Positions 13,256 to 24,659 of a stretch of 64,000 bases of DNA are shown here, piece by piece. Made by a program: the position numbers and the translations under genes. This stretch comes from Malus domestica. Taxonomy: Eukaryota > Streptophyta > Magnoliopsida > Rosales > Rosaceae. The notes beneath the pieces were generated by a model. It saw only the letters and a list, made by a program, of their open reading frames with translations. It searched no databases and was not told the DNA's origin. Where the stretch lies: the NCBI RefSeq assembly GCF_042453785.1, contig NC_091672.1:1679001-1743000 (forward strand), written 5' to 3'. How positions within the stretch are numbered: position 1 is the first letter of the stretch; each line of letters begins with the position of its first letter.

Positions 13256-14962
13256 TAAAAAAAAATGAAAATGACTCATTTATGTAGTCCCATGGATCGG
13301 ACATTGAATTGGAAAATGTGAAAAAAATTTAGCAATGCTCCGAAACATTATATACTGTATAAATTTTTTTTTTTGATACAACGATATAAGATGTAAAGAT
13401 AAAAAAATCAGTATAAAATAATTCGAAGTATAATGCAAATTATTGTGTTGCATGGACCAATTAGCCAGAGGATTTTTTTGGTTGTATTTATGAAGATCCA
13501 CCTAAGAGACAAGTCTTTTTCTCAATTATGAATGAGAAATTTTATTTGAACTCATATTTTGTATATCAACATCAAGCTTACTTTTTGTATCTACATTGTA
13601 TTTGATTTATCTATCGTTATCTATTTACACCCAACATTATTTCTGAAACCGCCCTTACTTATCAAAACTCAACTCAATTAAACTTCTTTTTACACCCAAC
13701 TCAATCTACTTAAATATAAAAAATAAAACCCTAACCAGTCCATCATCTCCATGGAGCAAATCCCCTTCTCTCTCTTTAAAAAAATCCATCCAAACCTCTT
13801 CCTCTTCCTTTTCTTCATCATTTGACATCTCTAAATTTCTAGGGCACTAATTAGCTTAATAATCGGTATGAGCTTCTGGTTAGAGTGTTTAATGAGTTTG
13901 GTATGTTTCAATCAAATGAGAATCTTCTAGCCTCTATATTCCTATATGTGGTAGAAAAATGGGTACGTCCATGATAACTTTTGGTAGATCAATGAATATT
14001 TTTAACCGTGAATATTTATTAGATACCAAAGTAGCGGACAACAATTCACATTACATTGAAATGTGGCTAAAATGTATATCGTCTTTGCACATTTTATAGG
14101 TGAACTCATAGTTAAGCAGTTTTTATTGTCGAGCAAAACTTCGGGAATTGATCTAATCTGGATGTGTAATTGAATTTATGCATTTTAATGATTAAACTGA
14201 TAGATATTTCAACCATATATGAATTTAATATCGTAGTATTTTTTAGCCTCTATATGCCACAAAAGTTGCGAATAAAAATTCACAATACATAAAACAGTGG
14301 TTAAAAAGTATATCGCATTTGCACGTTTTATAGATGAACGCATAGGTAAGCAGTTTTTATTGTTGACCAAAACTTCGGGAATTGATCTAACTTGAATGTA
14401 TAATTGAGCTTATGCATTTTAATGATTAAATTCATAAAGATATCGACCACATATGAATTTAATATCGTATCATCTTTTAGCCTCTATATTGGTATATGTG
14501 GCAAAAAAATAGGTACCTCCATGAGAAAATTTTGTAGATCGATGAATATTTTCAATATAGATATTTATTAGATACCAGAAATTATAAGTCTATTCGTGAA
14601 AGTCTAAGTCAATGCCACGTACAATATTTGTTAAGACATATTTAGGAAACTGTTATTAGCACTCCAAAAATCTCATTCTACACTCCGCACAAGTGTATTT
14701 TTCTTTCTAATTAGAAAGTTTGGAGTGCCAAATGAGATTTTTTGAGTGCTAATAACAATTTTCTATATTTATATACATTTTATTTTAGTTTGGGAGTCGA
14801 CTTCCTTTTTTTTTTCTTTCTTTATCAAGTTGGGAGTATCACTTACTGTGACCCTGTGGAACTAATTGTTGTTTTGTTTTGAATAATCAACATTATTTCT
14901 TACAATGTCTTGGGCTCATGATGTTTGTTTATAACCAAGTGGCATGAAGGGACAAATGTGTA

Positions 14963-15386
14963 GGTTTCATGCATGACTTGGAATAGTATTTAGTAAATGC
15001 ATGATGTTTGCATGAAGGGACAAATGTGTATGTTTCATGCATAACTTGGAATAGTATTAGTCATCAGGAGATTTTGCATCAATTTGTTTTTGTTTTTAAT
15101 ATGTATATATTAAGTTCTATTTTAATGGGATTGCTCACCACCCCTAAGTTGTGATAATGCCTTTATTTATCTGTGTAGGTTTCATGCATGACTTGGAATA
15201 CTATTTAGTAAATGCATGATGTTTGCATGAAGGGACAAATTTGTATGTTTCATGCATGACTTGGAATAGTATTAGTCATTGGGAGATTTTGCATCAATTT
15301 GTTTTCGTTTTTAATATGTATATATTAAGTTCTATTTAATGGGATTGCTCACCATCCCTAAGTTGTGATAATGCCTTTATTTATCG
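14963..15386 (+). repeat. Tandem duplication of about 215 bp in the foldback spacer
   Basis: Units start at 14963 and 15178 and both begin GGTTTCATGCATGACTTGG. They differ at a few bases. The right arm has only part of this sequence once, so the duplication happened after the palindrome formed, or the other copy was lost. Confidence 0.8.
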
Positions 15387-15449
15387 TTGTTATGTGAGTT
15401 TAATTAAATTTTGAGATTGTGTTCATCCACTAAATACATTTCGAATTTT

Positions 15450-15590
15450 TTTATTTTTTATAGTCAAGCGATAGCATGAGTAAGTTAGATGTTAGAATAG
15501 TCACCGACAGAATTCGAACTCACGCCGTCATACAAGAGCACAACACTTTTTCACCACTGTGGTAAATTGTCACTTTCTAACAAGTTGATT
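15450..15590 (-). mobile_element. tRNA-derived SINE fragment in the foldback spacer
   Basis: Read on the minus strand there is an A-box-like segment (ACCACAGTGGTG) and a B-box-like GAGTTCGAATTC about 45 bases later, the layout of a tRNA-derived SINE head. Degenerate relatives occur near 28920-29020 (minus) and 61775-61850 (plus). Family name not assigned. Confidence 0.5.
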
Positions 15591-16218
15591 GGCCTGTGTG
15601 ACTTTATTAATACTATTCCAAGTCATGCATGAAACATACACATTTGTCCCTTCATGCCACTTGGTTATAAACAAACATCATGCACCAGTTGTTAACTAAT
15701 TAGTACTATTCTTATTCAGCTTGTATCATGATCGTTTTCTTTCTGTTATTCATACACCCAAGACATTGTAAGAAATAATGTTGATTATTCAAAACGAATC
15801 AACAACAAGTTGCACAGGGTCACAGTCAGTGATACTCCCAATTTGATAAAGAAAGAAAAAAGAAAAGGAAGTCGACTTCCAAACTAAAATAAAATGTATA
15901 TAAATATAAAAAATTGTTATTAGCACTCAAAAAATCTCATTTGGCACTCTAAACTTTCTATAATTAGAAAGAAAAATATACTTGTGCAAAGTGTAGAATG
16001 AGATTTTTGGAGTGCTAATAACAGTTCCCTAAATATATCTTAACAAATATTATACGTGACATTGACTTAGACTTTCGCGAATAGACTTATAATTTTTGGT
16101 ATCTAATAAATATTCAGATTGAAAATATTCATCGATCTACAAAATTTTCTCATGGAGGTACCCATTTTTTTGCCACATATACCAATATAGAGGCTAACAA
16201 ACACTACGATATTAAATT

Positions 16219-16731
16219 TGTTGATGCACAAAATCAGTGATGACTTTGGTACAACAAAAAGTGTTAAGTTTGTGACCTTCGCTAGATTGCTCCGGTCAGT
16301 AGTGTGGATAAGTATGTAAATCGATAGGGACAGGGAATCAAACACAAGATGTACGTGGTTCACCCAGATTGGCTACGTCCACAGAGTAGAGGAGTTCTCA
16401 TTAATTGTGAAGGGTTTACACAAGTACATAGATTCAAGCTCTCCTTTAGTGAGTACAAGTGAATGATTTAGTACAAATGACATTAAGAAATATTGTGGGA
16501 GAATGATCTCCTTTTATAGAAGAGTTTCTAGCTTTGTTCTGACATTGACACGTGTCGTGTTGTGATTGGCTTCTGATGTTGACACGTGTTGCGCTGTGAT
16601 TGGCTTCTGATGTCAACACGTGTCACATTGTGATTGGCCTCCTGGTTGGAGGGAAACTCTTCTGGGTCCTTGACGGTATAACGTTGACCGATACTCAGTA
16701 GTTTCGGGATTGGTCAAGTATGGTACAAACA
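16219..16731. mobile_element. Solo LTR of an LTR retrotransposon, 513 bp
   Basis: The segment begins TGTTGATGCA and ends TACAAACA, the TG...CA boundaries of an LTR, with a 5-bp target duplication AAATT (16214-16218 and 16732-16736). The opposite arm of the host palindrome keeps the empty site near 14445-14465 (GATATTAAATTCATATG on the minus strand), confirming the insertion. Inside are three tandem units of about 42 bp containing GACACGTGT. There is no internal coding region; family (Gypsy or Copia) undetermined. Confidence 0.85.
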
Positions 16732-17789
16732 AAATTCATATGCGGTCAAGATATTTATGAATTTAATCATTAAAATGCATAAGCTCAATTATACATTCAA
16801 GTTAGATCAATTTCCGAAGTTTTGATCAACAATAAAAACCGTTTACCGATGAGTTCACCTATAAAATGGGCAAATACGATATACTATTTTACCACTATTC
16901 TATGTATTGTGAATTTTTGTCTGCAACTTTTGTGGCATATAGAGGCTAAAAGATACTACGATATTAAATCCATATGTGGTTGAAATATTTATCAGTTTAA
17001 TCATTAAAATACATAAACTCAATTACACATCCAGGTTAGATCAATTCCCCAAGTTTTGCTCCACAATAAAAACTGCTTAACTATGAGTTTGCCTTTAAAA
17101 TGTGCAAATGCGATATACTTTTTAGCCACAGTTCAATGTAATGTGAATTGTTGTCCGCAACTTTTGTATGTAATAAATATCCACAGTTTTGACAAAAAAA
17201 AATATCCACAGTTAAAAATATTCATTGATCTATCTCATGGACGTACCAATTTTTCTACCACAGATAGGAATATAGAGTCTAGAAGATTCTCATTTAATTG
17301 AAACCTACCAAACTCATAAACATTTTAACTAGAAGCTTATTTAATTGAAAAGAAAAAGGAATCAATACGTAAAAATTGAACCAATCGATTGAACACATAC
17401 CAATTATTAAGCTAATTAGTGCTCTAGAAATTTAGAAATGTCAAATGATGAAGAAAAGGAAGAGGAAAAGGTTTGGATGACCACAAAGGAATAGATGAGG
17501 GTGTAGAATGGCAACCATGGGAGATGGAAGGATTTTTTAAAGAGAGAGATAAGAGGCTTTGCTCCATGGAGATGATGGACTGGTTAGGGTTTTATTTTTT
17601 ATTTTTAAGTAGATTGAGTTTGGTGTAAAAAGAAGTTTGATTGAATTGAGTTTTGATAAGGGCGGTTTCAGAAATAACGTTGGGTGTAAAGAGATAATAA
17701 TAGATAAATCAAATACAATGTAGGTATAAAAAGTAAGCTGGGTGTTGAGATACAAAATATGGATTCAAATAAAATTTCCCATTATGAAT

Positions 17790-18396
17790 TATGCAAGCAT
17801 GAAAGGCTTCACATTTACAAAAAAATTGGTTGGTCTAGCCACAAAAGCTGTTAAATGTATCATACTAACCAACCAAACCAAGCATTAATTACACCAAGTA
17901 TTTGGGGGAAAGAGATCATCTCCGGATCCTTTTCCACCAAATCCACCTAGTCCGGGATCTGGACCGTTGGATTTTGATCCACATGCTAGCAAACAACATG
18001 TATATATTGTGAAATTCCAGGATGGGCTGGCCTAGCTTCCATGTGGCTCCACCACTGATTTTCTTCCATTAACCTTAGACCTTGTTTGACTAAAAATATT
18101 TTAGAGTTCACGAAGCACTTTAAATGCTTTTTCGGAATTTACTTGGTATTTTTACTAAGGATTGCTCCCTAAAATATTTTTATTAAAAACATTTTCATTC
18201 ATTTTAAAAGCATTTCCAAAACAAGCCCTTAGGGTTAGTTTGGTAATGTTGTGCTTTAAAAAAAATTTGTTTCTAGTATGTTGTAAGAATAAAAAGCTAT
18301 AAAATAAAGTTGTTGAGTGTTTGGTAAACTTTTAAATAAATTGTTTTGAATATGTTAAATGACTAAAAATGATATGATATTTAATGTGATATAACA
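17790..18396. other. Intergenic DNA with decayed MITE sequence
   Basis: From about 18070 to 18390 the sequence is rich in AAGCACTTT and AAAAGCATTT motifs and GTTTGG-type ends, resembling common decayed hAT MITEs of plants. No gene is recognised. Confidence 0.45.
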
Positions 18397-18401
18397 ATTG
18401 T

Positions 18402-19401
18402 TGTCACATCCCGGGCTCGACTTCGCCTTAGCACGATATTGTCCGCTTTGGACCCCGACCACGCCCTCACGGTTTTATTTCTGGAAACTCAAGAGCAACT
18501 TCCTAGTGGGTCACCCATCTTGAGAATGCTATGGCTCCAATCTCGCTTAACTACGGAGTTCCTACAGAACCCGAAACCAATGAGCTCCTAAAAGGCCTCG
18601 TGCTAGGTAGAGATGAGAATATACATATGAGGCTTACATGATTCACTCCCCTGGGCGATGTGGGATGTTACAATCTACCTCATCTAGGGGCTCGACGTCC
18701 TCGTCGACACACTTCCAGCCATGGATTGGCTCTAATACCAAATTGTCACATCCCGACCCGGGCCCCTACCACATTCCGGGCTCTACTTCATCGTAGCACG
18801 ATATTGTTCGCTTTTGGCCTCGATCACTCCCTCACGGTTTTGTTTCTGGGAACTCACGAGCAATTTCCTAGTGGGTCACCCATCCTGGGAATGCTCTGGC
18901 TCTAATCTCGCTTAACTTCGGAGTTTTTACGGAACCTGAAGCCAGTGAACTCTCAAAAGGCTTCGTGCTAGGTAAAGATGAAAATATACATATAAGACTT
19001 ACATGATCCACTCCCATGGGCGATGTGGGATGTTACAATCCACCCCCTTAGGGGCCCGACGTCCTCGTTGGCACACTTTCGGCCAAGGATTGGCTCTGAT
19101 ACCAAATTGTTACATCCTGGCTCGGGCCCCCATCACATCTCGGGCTCGACTTCGTTGTAGCACGATATTGTCCGCTTTGGGCCCCGACTACGCCCTCACG
19201 GTTTTATTTCTGGGAACTCACGAGCAACTTCCTAATGGATCACCCATCTTGGAAATGCTCTGGCTCCAATCTCGCTTAACTTCGAAGTTCCTACGGAACC
19301 CGAAGCCAATGAGCTCCCAAAAGGTCTCATGCTAGGTAAAGATGAAAATATACATATAAGACTTACATGATCCACTCTCCTGGGCGATGTGAGATGTTAC
19401 A
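18402..19401 (-). mobile_element. Cassandra TRIM element, tandem form with three LTRs
   Basis: Exactly 1,000 bp, flanked by the 5-bp duplication ATTGT (18397-18401 and 19402-19406). LTR-like blocks lie at 18402-18672, 18744-19037 and 19108-19401, separated by two 70-71-bp internal segments. On the minus strand each LTR starts TGTTACATC or similar and contains the 5S rRNA-like stretch AACTCCG.AGTTAAGCGAG and ATGGGTGACCCACT, the hallmark of Cassandra. The internal segments start with a TTGGTAT.AGAGCCAATCC primer site (initiator tRNA-Met type) and end in a purine-rich tract. The element is non-coding. The extra LTR and spacer suggest unequal recombination between LTRs. Confidence 0.88.
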
Positions 19402-19406
19402 ATTGT

Positions 19407-20237
19407 CAAAGACAATAATGTAGAGGCAAAGATTGTAATTTTGTAAGGCATGTGAGAGTATACTTGATATTTGAAAATTTTATTAAATGAACATTGATTA
19501 CTATGCTTTGAAAAAAAAAAAACTTTTAAGAACCATAGTAGACTCTGCATCTACTTTTATATGTTTTTCTACTTTCATTGACAACAATTTTTAAAAAGAA
19601 CACTTTTTTTTTTGTTTTACCAAATACATTCAATGTTCCAATTTTTTTTTATAAGCTACTTTTTTTTAAAAGCATGACAATCTCAAACCTATGTGCTTAC
19701 AAAATTGAAATAAGGAACAATGAGTTAGACTTAGTGCTGAATCGAAATAAATTATAGCAATTTAAGGCTTTATTTTTGTTGATGGTGCTTGGTTCAAAGG
19801 GTTTTAGAGACATATATTAATTGTCTGTGACTGGTGAGCGGAGGAAGATCTTGTTATTCTTTATGCATTACGAATTACACATTTTGTATTATGGGTTATG
19901 ATTTTTTAAGAGAAATTGGAATATCAGTCCTTGAACAATGACTGATTTTAGGTTTTTTTTTTTTTTGTTTTTGTTTTTAGCAAACTGACTTAAATTAGTT
20001 TTAATCTTTAAATTTAAAATCAATTAGAATTGGTATTTGAATTTGAAAAAAAAGAATGTGAAGCATTGATTCTTTATCTCAAGCCTATAAGAATTTTCGT
20101 TAAAATTAAGCACTTTAAAAGCACGTGTCTATTACGTGTTTAATTTTGACAGAAACTGTAACCACATTAACATCAAAGACTTTGCTCAAATTTACATGAT
20201 TTGTGAATCCAAAAGAAACTCATACAACAACAATTAG
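19407..20237. other. Intergenic DNA, no gene recognised
   Basis: AT-rich sequence with T-runs at 19505-19520 and 19950-19980. A segment around 19930-20180 looks like an AT-rich MITE, but I could not define its ends. Confidence 0.5.
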
Positions 20238-20289
20238 TGGGCCAACGAAAAAGCCCATGAAACAGCCCGACCTACTTTACACATGGGCT
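20238..20289 (+). promoter_or_regulatory. Site II-type promoter elements of the PPR gene
   Basis: TGGGCC (20238), AGCCCA (20252) and TGGGCT (20284) cluster within 52 bases. This TGGGCY site II motif is characteristic of promoters of plant genes for mitochondrial and ribosomal proteins and fits an organelle-targeted PPR protein. GGGTTTTAG near 20308-20325 resembles a telo-box. Confidence 0.5.
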
Positions 20290-21394
20290 ATGCAGAAAAG
20301 ATTAATCAGGGTTTTAGAAGGGTTTTACGATAGAATTAATAATAAAAAAATAGGGATTTAGGGAATTTGAAGGTCAATCGAAGTCCCAACTCCTCCTCTG
20401 CACTCAGCTGTGTCTGCACCTCTCCTCCACCTCCAGGCGGTGGCTAAACTGGATTGCTGCTCACTCCCTCATGTAAGTGTGTTTCTTTTTCTTTTTCTTT
20501 TGTTCTTGAATTTTAGGGTTTAGGGATTGTAGAATTGGGGAAATTAGGGATTTGAATTATTTTGAACCTGAATCATTGAATTCAGTAGCCTTCCTCTCTC
20601 GAGTTGCCTCAAGCCTGCCACTCTTTCAGTCACGGTAAGCTTGATGGGTTTTAGTTGTCTCGCAATCCCGCGTTGGAGAATTGACGAAGTTAATTATGAA
20701 TTATGTTGAGATTGACTGAATTTGTGAGTGTGGGTGTTTAGGGTTTATGAGATTTGAAGGAACGACTGTTGAGTTTTAAGTTAAGAAATTTCCAAGTATG
20801 TTGTTTTTCTCGAGAATTTGTGAGTGTAGCTCTCGTTCGTGACGTTCTGATTTGTATATTTGGATTCTATCCCCTCATTACCAATAGGTGTAGGCTATAG
20901 GCTATGTTTGGTCGAGCGATTTGCACGTCCCAAGGGATTGATGCCAAGTTTGTAAGGGATGGATCGCAAAATGTTAGATAACACGGATTATAAATGTCAC
21001 ATGCTTATACATGTATTTGTCCTAGTTTTAACAGTACATCTATTTGTAATATTTTGAGATATCATCTGGACCTATAGGAGATCAAATTGTTTTAACGATA
21101 TGCTGTAGTTTAACACTGTGTTGGCTTTGTTCTAATTTCCCAAAGTAGTAATTAGAGCTAGCAAGATCAGCTAGCCAGACGTTTAGTGACGATGGTAACT
21201 TGTCGTGCTAATTTTTTCCTATATTCATTCTTTTTTTTGGTTGTCATCAACAGGTGGGGAATGCCATAGAAACAATGGACTCTGTTGAAAGTTTGACAAA
21301 ATCTTTCTGCTAATGAAATTTGGATTTGATGTTCAGCCCTCTGCAGTTTTAAACCCTGGGTTCATGACTGACTACAGACTCTGAAAATTTGAAA

Positions 21395-23899
21395 ATGGCA
21401 AGGTGCCTCTTCTTTCATCGGAAATCCATATTGAATGCCCTCAACAAACCCCAAAATCCAATCTCAGTCCCTCTCTCGTTCAATCTCTGCACAGACTCAT
21501 TTGCCAACCAAACTCATCAACCCCAGATTGAAGACCCAACAGAGAACCACAACCCCACCAACCTCCAGGAGCAACAACACCATGAGCAAATCCAAAAGCT
21601 CCGAGTCCTCCTTCAGCAGGGTCGTTCTGAAACCGCACGGAGGCTCATCAAGTCTCTCATTCTCCCCAGTTCACCCTTCTCTTCCCCCACTGAGCTCTAC
21701 ACCTTGTTTTCTCTCTCTGCACCCTCCATGAAACCCGCATTCTGTGACATGCTTTTAGTGGCTTGTTCAGAGTCTAAGATGCCGAACGAAGCAGTAGAAT
21801 TGTACAGTTTGATGAGGAAAAGTGGTGCACGCCCTTGCTTAGCTTCTCTCAATGTGATGCTTGAATCTTTGGTGACTTCGAAACAGTTTGGTAAGACCCT
21901 TGAATTGTTTTCGGAGATTTTTGAGTCCGGTCAGGGCATTCGACCTGATAAGTTCACGTATGGGAAGGCAATACAAGCTTCTGTAAAGTTAGGGGACCTG
22001 GAAAGGGCTGATCAGCTAGTGAATTCAATGAAGATGAAGCGGATGAGTCCAGGTGTGTTTGTGTATAATGTGTTGCTCAGCGGGATGTGTAAAGAGAAGA
22101 AAATGAGGGATGCACAGAAGGTGTTTGATGAGATGGTTGAGGGAAAGGTGGCCCCAAATTTGGTTACATACAATACGATGATTGATGGGTATTCTAAGGT
22201 TGGTGAGTTGGAGAAGGCCTTTGAATTGAGAGAGAGGATGAAGGATGAGAATGTGGAAGCTAATATGGTCACATATAATACAATGCTTAGTGGACTTTGT
22301 CGGGTGAAGAGAATGGAGGACGCGAAAAGGATTTTAGAAGAGATGGAAGCTCACGGCTTTGCGCCTGATGGTTTTACTTATAGCATACTCTTTGATGGGC
22401 ATTTCAGGTGTGGGGATGGTGAGGGGTCACTGGCTTTATTTGAAGAAGCAAACAGGAAAGGTGTGAGGATTAATAGTTATACTTGTAGCATTTTGTTGAA
22501 TGGCTTGTGCAAGGAAGGAAACATTGAGAAGGCAGAGGACGTTTTGAGGAAACTAATGGACACTGGTTTTGTTCCAGATGTAGTAGTATATAATACTATC
22601 GTCAGTGGTTATTGTCGAATTGGTGAGATAGACAAAGCCATCTTGGCCATTGAACAAATGGAAGTTCGCGGGTTGAAGCTGAATTGCATCACCTTCAATT
22701 CTTTGATTGACAAGGTCTGTGAGACAAAGGATATGGGTATGGCTGAGGAATGGGTGAAGAAGATGGCAAAGAAGGGAGTTATTCCAAATTTGGAGACGTA
22801 TAACATCCTTATTAATGGCTACGGGCAGATGTGCGTATTTGATAAGTGTTTCCAGATTCTTGAAGTGATGGAAAATAAGGGGATTAAGCCAAATATTGTG
22901 AGCTATGGTTCTCTTGTAAATGGTTTATGCAAAGACGGGAGGCTTCTTGAAGCTGAGATAGTACTGAGGGACATGGTAAGCAGAGGGGTTTTGCCAAATG
23001 CACAAATATATAATATGCTCATTGGTGGTACATCTACAGTGGGGAATCTGAAAGATGCTTTCAGATTTTTCGATGAGATGGCGAAAACTGGGATAAATCC
23101 AACACTTGTAACCTACAATGCACTCATTCATGGACTCTGCAAGAAAGGACGGGTGATGGAAGCTGAAGACTATGTCTCTCAAATTACAAGTAGCGGTTAT
23201 AGTGCAGATGTGATTACATACAACTCCCTAATTTCAGGTTATTCTGATGCAGGAAACACCCAGAAATGTCTGGAATTATATGAAACTATCAAGAGTCTGG
23301 GCATGAAACCTACTTTGTATACATATCATCCTCTAATTAGTCGATGTAGCAGGGAAGATATGGCATTGGCAGAGAAGCTGTATAGTGAAATGCTACAGAT
23401 GGGCTTGGTTCCTGATCGGATTGTATATAATGCACTCATCCATGGTTACGCAGAGCATGGAGACACTCAAAAGGCACTTGCTTTGCACTCTGAGATGGTA
23501 AACCAGAAGATTTATGTTGACAGGATGACATATAATAGCTTGATTCTGGGGCACTTCAAGCAAGGAAAAATTTCAGAGGTAAAGGACTTAGTAAATGATA
23601 TGAAGGCTCAAGGACTGGCTCCTAAAGCTGATACGTATAACTTACTTGTTAAGGGACACTGCGAACTGAAGGACTTCAGTGGTGCATATTTTTGGTATAG
23701 GGAACTGTTTAAGAATGGTTTTCTTCTAAACGCCTTGACGTGCCTTGAACTTACATCTGGCCTTCAAAAGGAGGGGAGGTTGCGAGAGGCCGAGATTGTC
23801 TGCTCAGAAATGAGCGTCAAAGGATTGAATGACTGCAGTTCTAATGAGGATGTGTTTTCTGTTGCCAATGTAAAGGGAACAGATGTTTGCCATTCTTGA
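21395..23899 (+). CDS. P-class pentatricopeptide repeat protein, likely mitochondrial (At5g12100-like)
   Basis: An intronless 834-residue PPR protein. PPR proteins bind single-stranded organellar RNA and act in its splicing, processing, stability or translation. The first ATG gives MARCLFFHRKS, a basic hydroxyl-rich leader fitting a mitochondrial presequence; the two preceding codons are TTG AAA, so translation cannot start earlier with ATG. From about residue 130 to the end runs a continuous array of 35-residue units (patterns VTYNTMIDGYSKVGELEKA, YNILINGYG), roughly eighteen by eye. There is no E, DYW or other editing tail, so it is P-class. Wording closely matches remembered Arabidopsis At5g12100 (about 816 residues). 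The leader is probably spliced, with an intron ending CATCAACAG near 21254. RNA target unknown. Confidence 0.88.
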   Translation: MARCLFFHRKSILNALNKPQNPISVPLSFNLCTDSFANQTHQPQIEDPTENHNPTNLQEQQHHEQIQKLRVLLQQGRSETARRLIKSLILPSSPFSSPTELYTLFSLSAPSMKPAFCDMLLVACSESKMPNEAVELYSLMRKSGARPCLASLNVMLESLVTSKQFGKTLELFSEIFESGQGIRPDKFTYGKAIQASVKLGDLERADQLVNSMKMKRMSPGVFVYNVLLSGMCKEKKMRDAQKVFDEMVEGKVAPNLVTYNTMIDGYSKVGELEKAFELRERMKDENVEANMVTYNTMLSGLCRVKRMEDAKRILEEMEAHGFAPDGFTYSILFDGHFRCGDGEGSLALFEEANRKGVRINSYTCSILLNGLCKEGNIEKAEDVLRKLMDTGFVPDVVVYNTIVSGYCRIGEIDKAILAIEQMEVRGLKLNCITFNSLIDKVCETKDMGMAEEWVKKMAKKGVIPNLETYNILINGYGQMCVFDKCFQILEVMENKGIKPNIVSYGSLVNGLCKDGRLLEAEIVLRDMVSRGVLPNAQIYNMLIGGTSTVGNLKDAFRFFDEMAKTGINPTLVTYNALIHGLCKKGRVMEAEDYVSQITSSGYSADVITYNSLISGYSDAGNTQKCLELYETIKSLGMKPTLYTYHPLISRCSREDMALAEKLYSEMLQMGLVPDRIVYNALIHGYAEHGDTQKALALHSEMVNQKIYVDRMTYNSLILGHFKQGKISEVKDLVNDMKAQGLAPKADTYNLLVKGHCELKDFSGAYFWYRELFKNGFLLNALTCLELTSGLQKEGRLREAEIVCSEMSVKGLNDCSSNEDVFSVANVKGTDVCHS

Positions 23900-24659
23900 A
23901 GTTCTCAGCACAAGAATTGACCAAGATATAAGAATATTGCAAAACCAGTAACCAAGTATCCTTAGCGTACGTCTGTGCTGGCAGCCTGGCATATCCTTGA
24001 AGAGGAGCACAGTTAACTCCAAAAAGGACTTGGTCAGATAATTTCAGAAGTAATCCGGCCAAAAATGTATGGTATCTTTATAACTTTATTGTGAGTTTTA
24101 GTGCTGTATGTCTTGTTTATCCCATTCGTCTTCAATTTGAATAAGCTTTTGGATTAGCGTTCCGAAAAGTTAAGAGTCTTCAAAGCTGTTCCTTCTGCTG
24201 GAAAATGGAATGTATGTTGTAGAACGTTGATGCATCTAACATCACACAGACACTAACTTACGACTTGTTTTCCATCGTTGATTATCCACGCTTTTCAGCA
24301 CGGCGAAGTTATCTAGTCCAATGGATTCGTGTATTGCTAAAATATTAATAGGTTATATGAAGGTTGAGTTGTACCTGGGAGATTTTCAACTGTGGTTGTT
24401 TCTGCCTCTTTGCCTTGCTATAACATCTAACCTTCTGTGACCGTTCTGTATAGCCTTGAAAACAAAGTTTCGCCGAAAGAAATTCGTACATGAATTTTAT
24501 ATACGCGTTGGGAAAATCTCGTGCTATTTGATTAGAAAATTTTAGAACAAATGATGATGTCCTTGAAGGTTTGTTTCATGTTAATCTTGTGTATCCGTTC
24601 TTGCAGTACGTTCTCACAGGGGCGCTGGATTGCTGGCATAACCTCCAAGGACCAGAGAA

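Larger units (their letters stand above)
13534..17780. mobile_element. Giant foldback Mutator-like element, 4.25 kb
   Basis: The whole block is an inverted repeat. The left end starts GAGAAATTTTATTTGAA and the right end, read on the other strand, GGGAAATTTTATTTGAA. Perfect 9-bp target duplications ATTATGAAT flank it (13525-13533 and 17781-17789), the Mutator signature. Arms of about 1.5 kb pair base for base over long runs, for example around 14650-14790 with 15880-16030. A central spacer of about 0.6 kb separates them. Each arm holds two diverged direct repeats built on ACTTCGGGAATTGATCTAA. No transposase is present, so it is non-autonomous. A solo LTR (16219-16731) sits in the right arm. 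Foldback MULEs are a known class, but this one is large. Confidence 0.85.

Noticed and set aside
14800-16100. CRISPR-like or satellite array suggested by repeated TTCATGCATGACTTGG words
   Set aside because: The copies are explained by a tandem duplication plus the inverted arms of the foldback element; there are no regular spacers.
18660-19335. Frames of 81 and 110 codons with similar protein sequence
   Set aside because: They are translations of the repeated Cassandra LTR, which is non-coding and 5S rRNA-like.
18402-19401. Possible genuine 5S rRNA genes
   Set aside because: The 5S-like part is only a segment of each LTR and is joined to a primer site and purine tract within one target duplication, so it is Cassandra rather than a 5S array.
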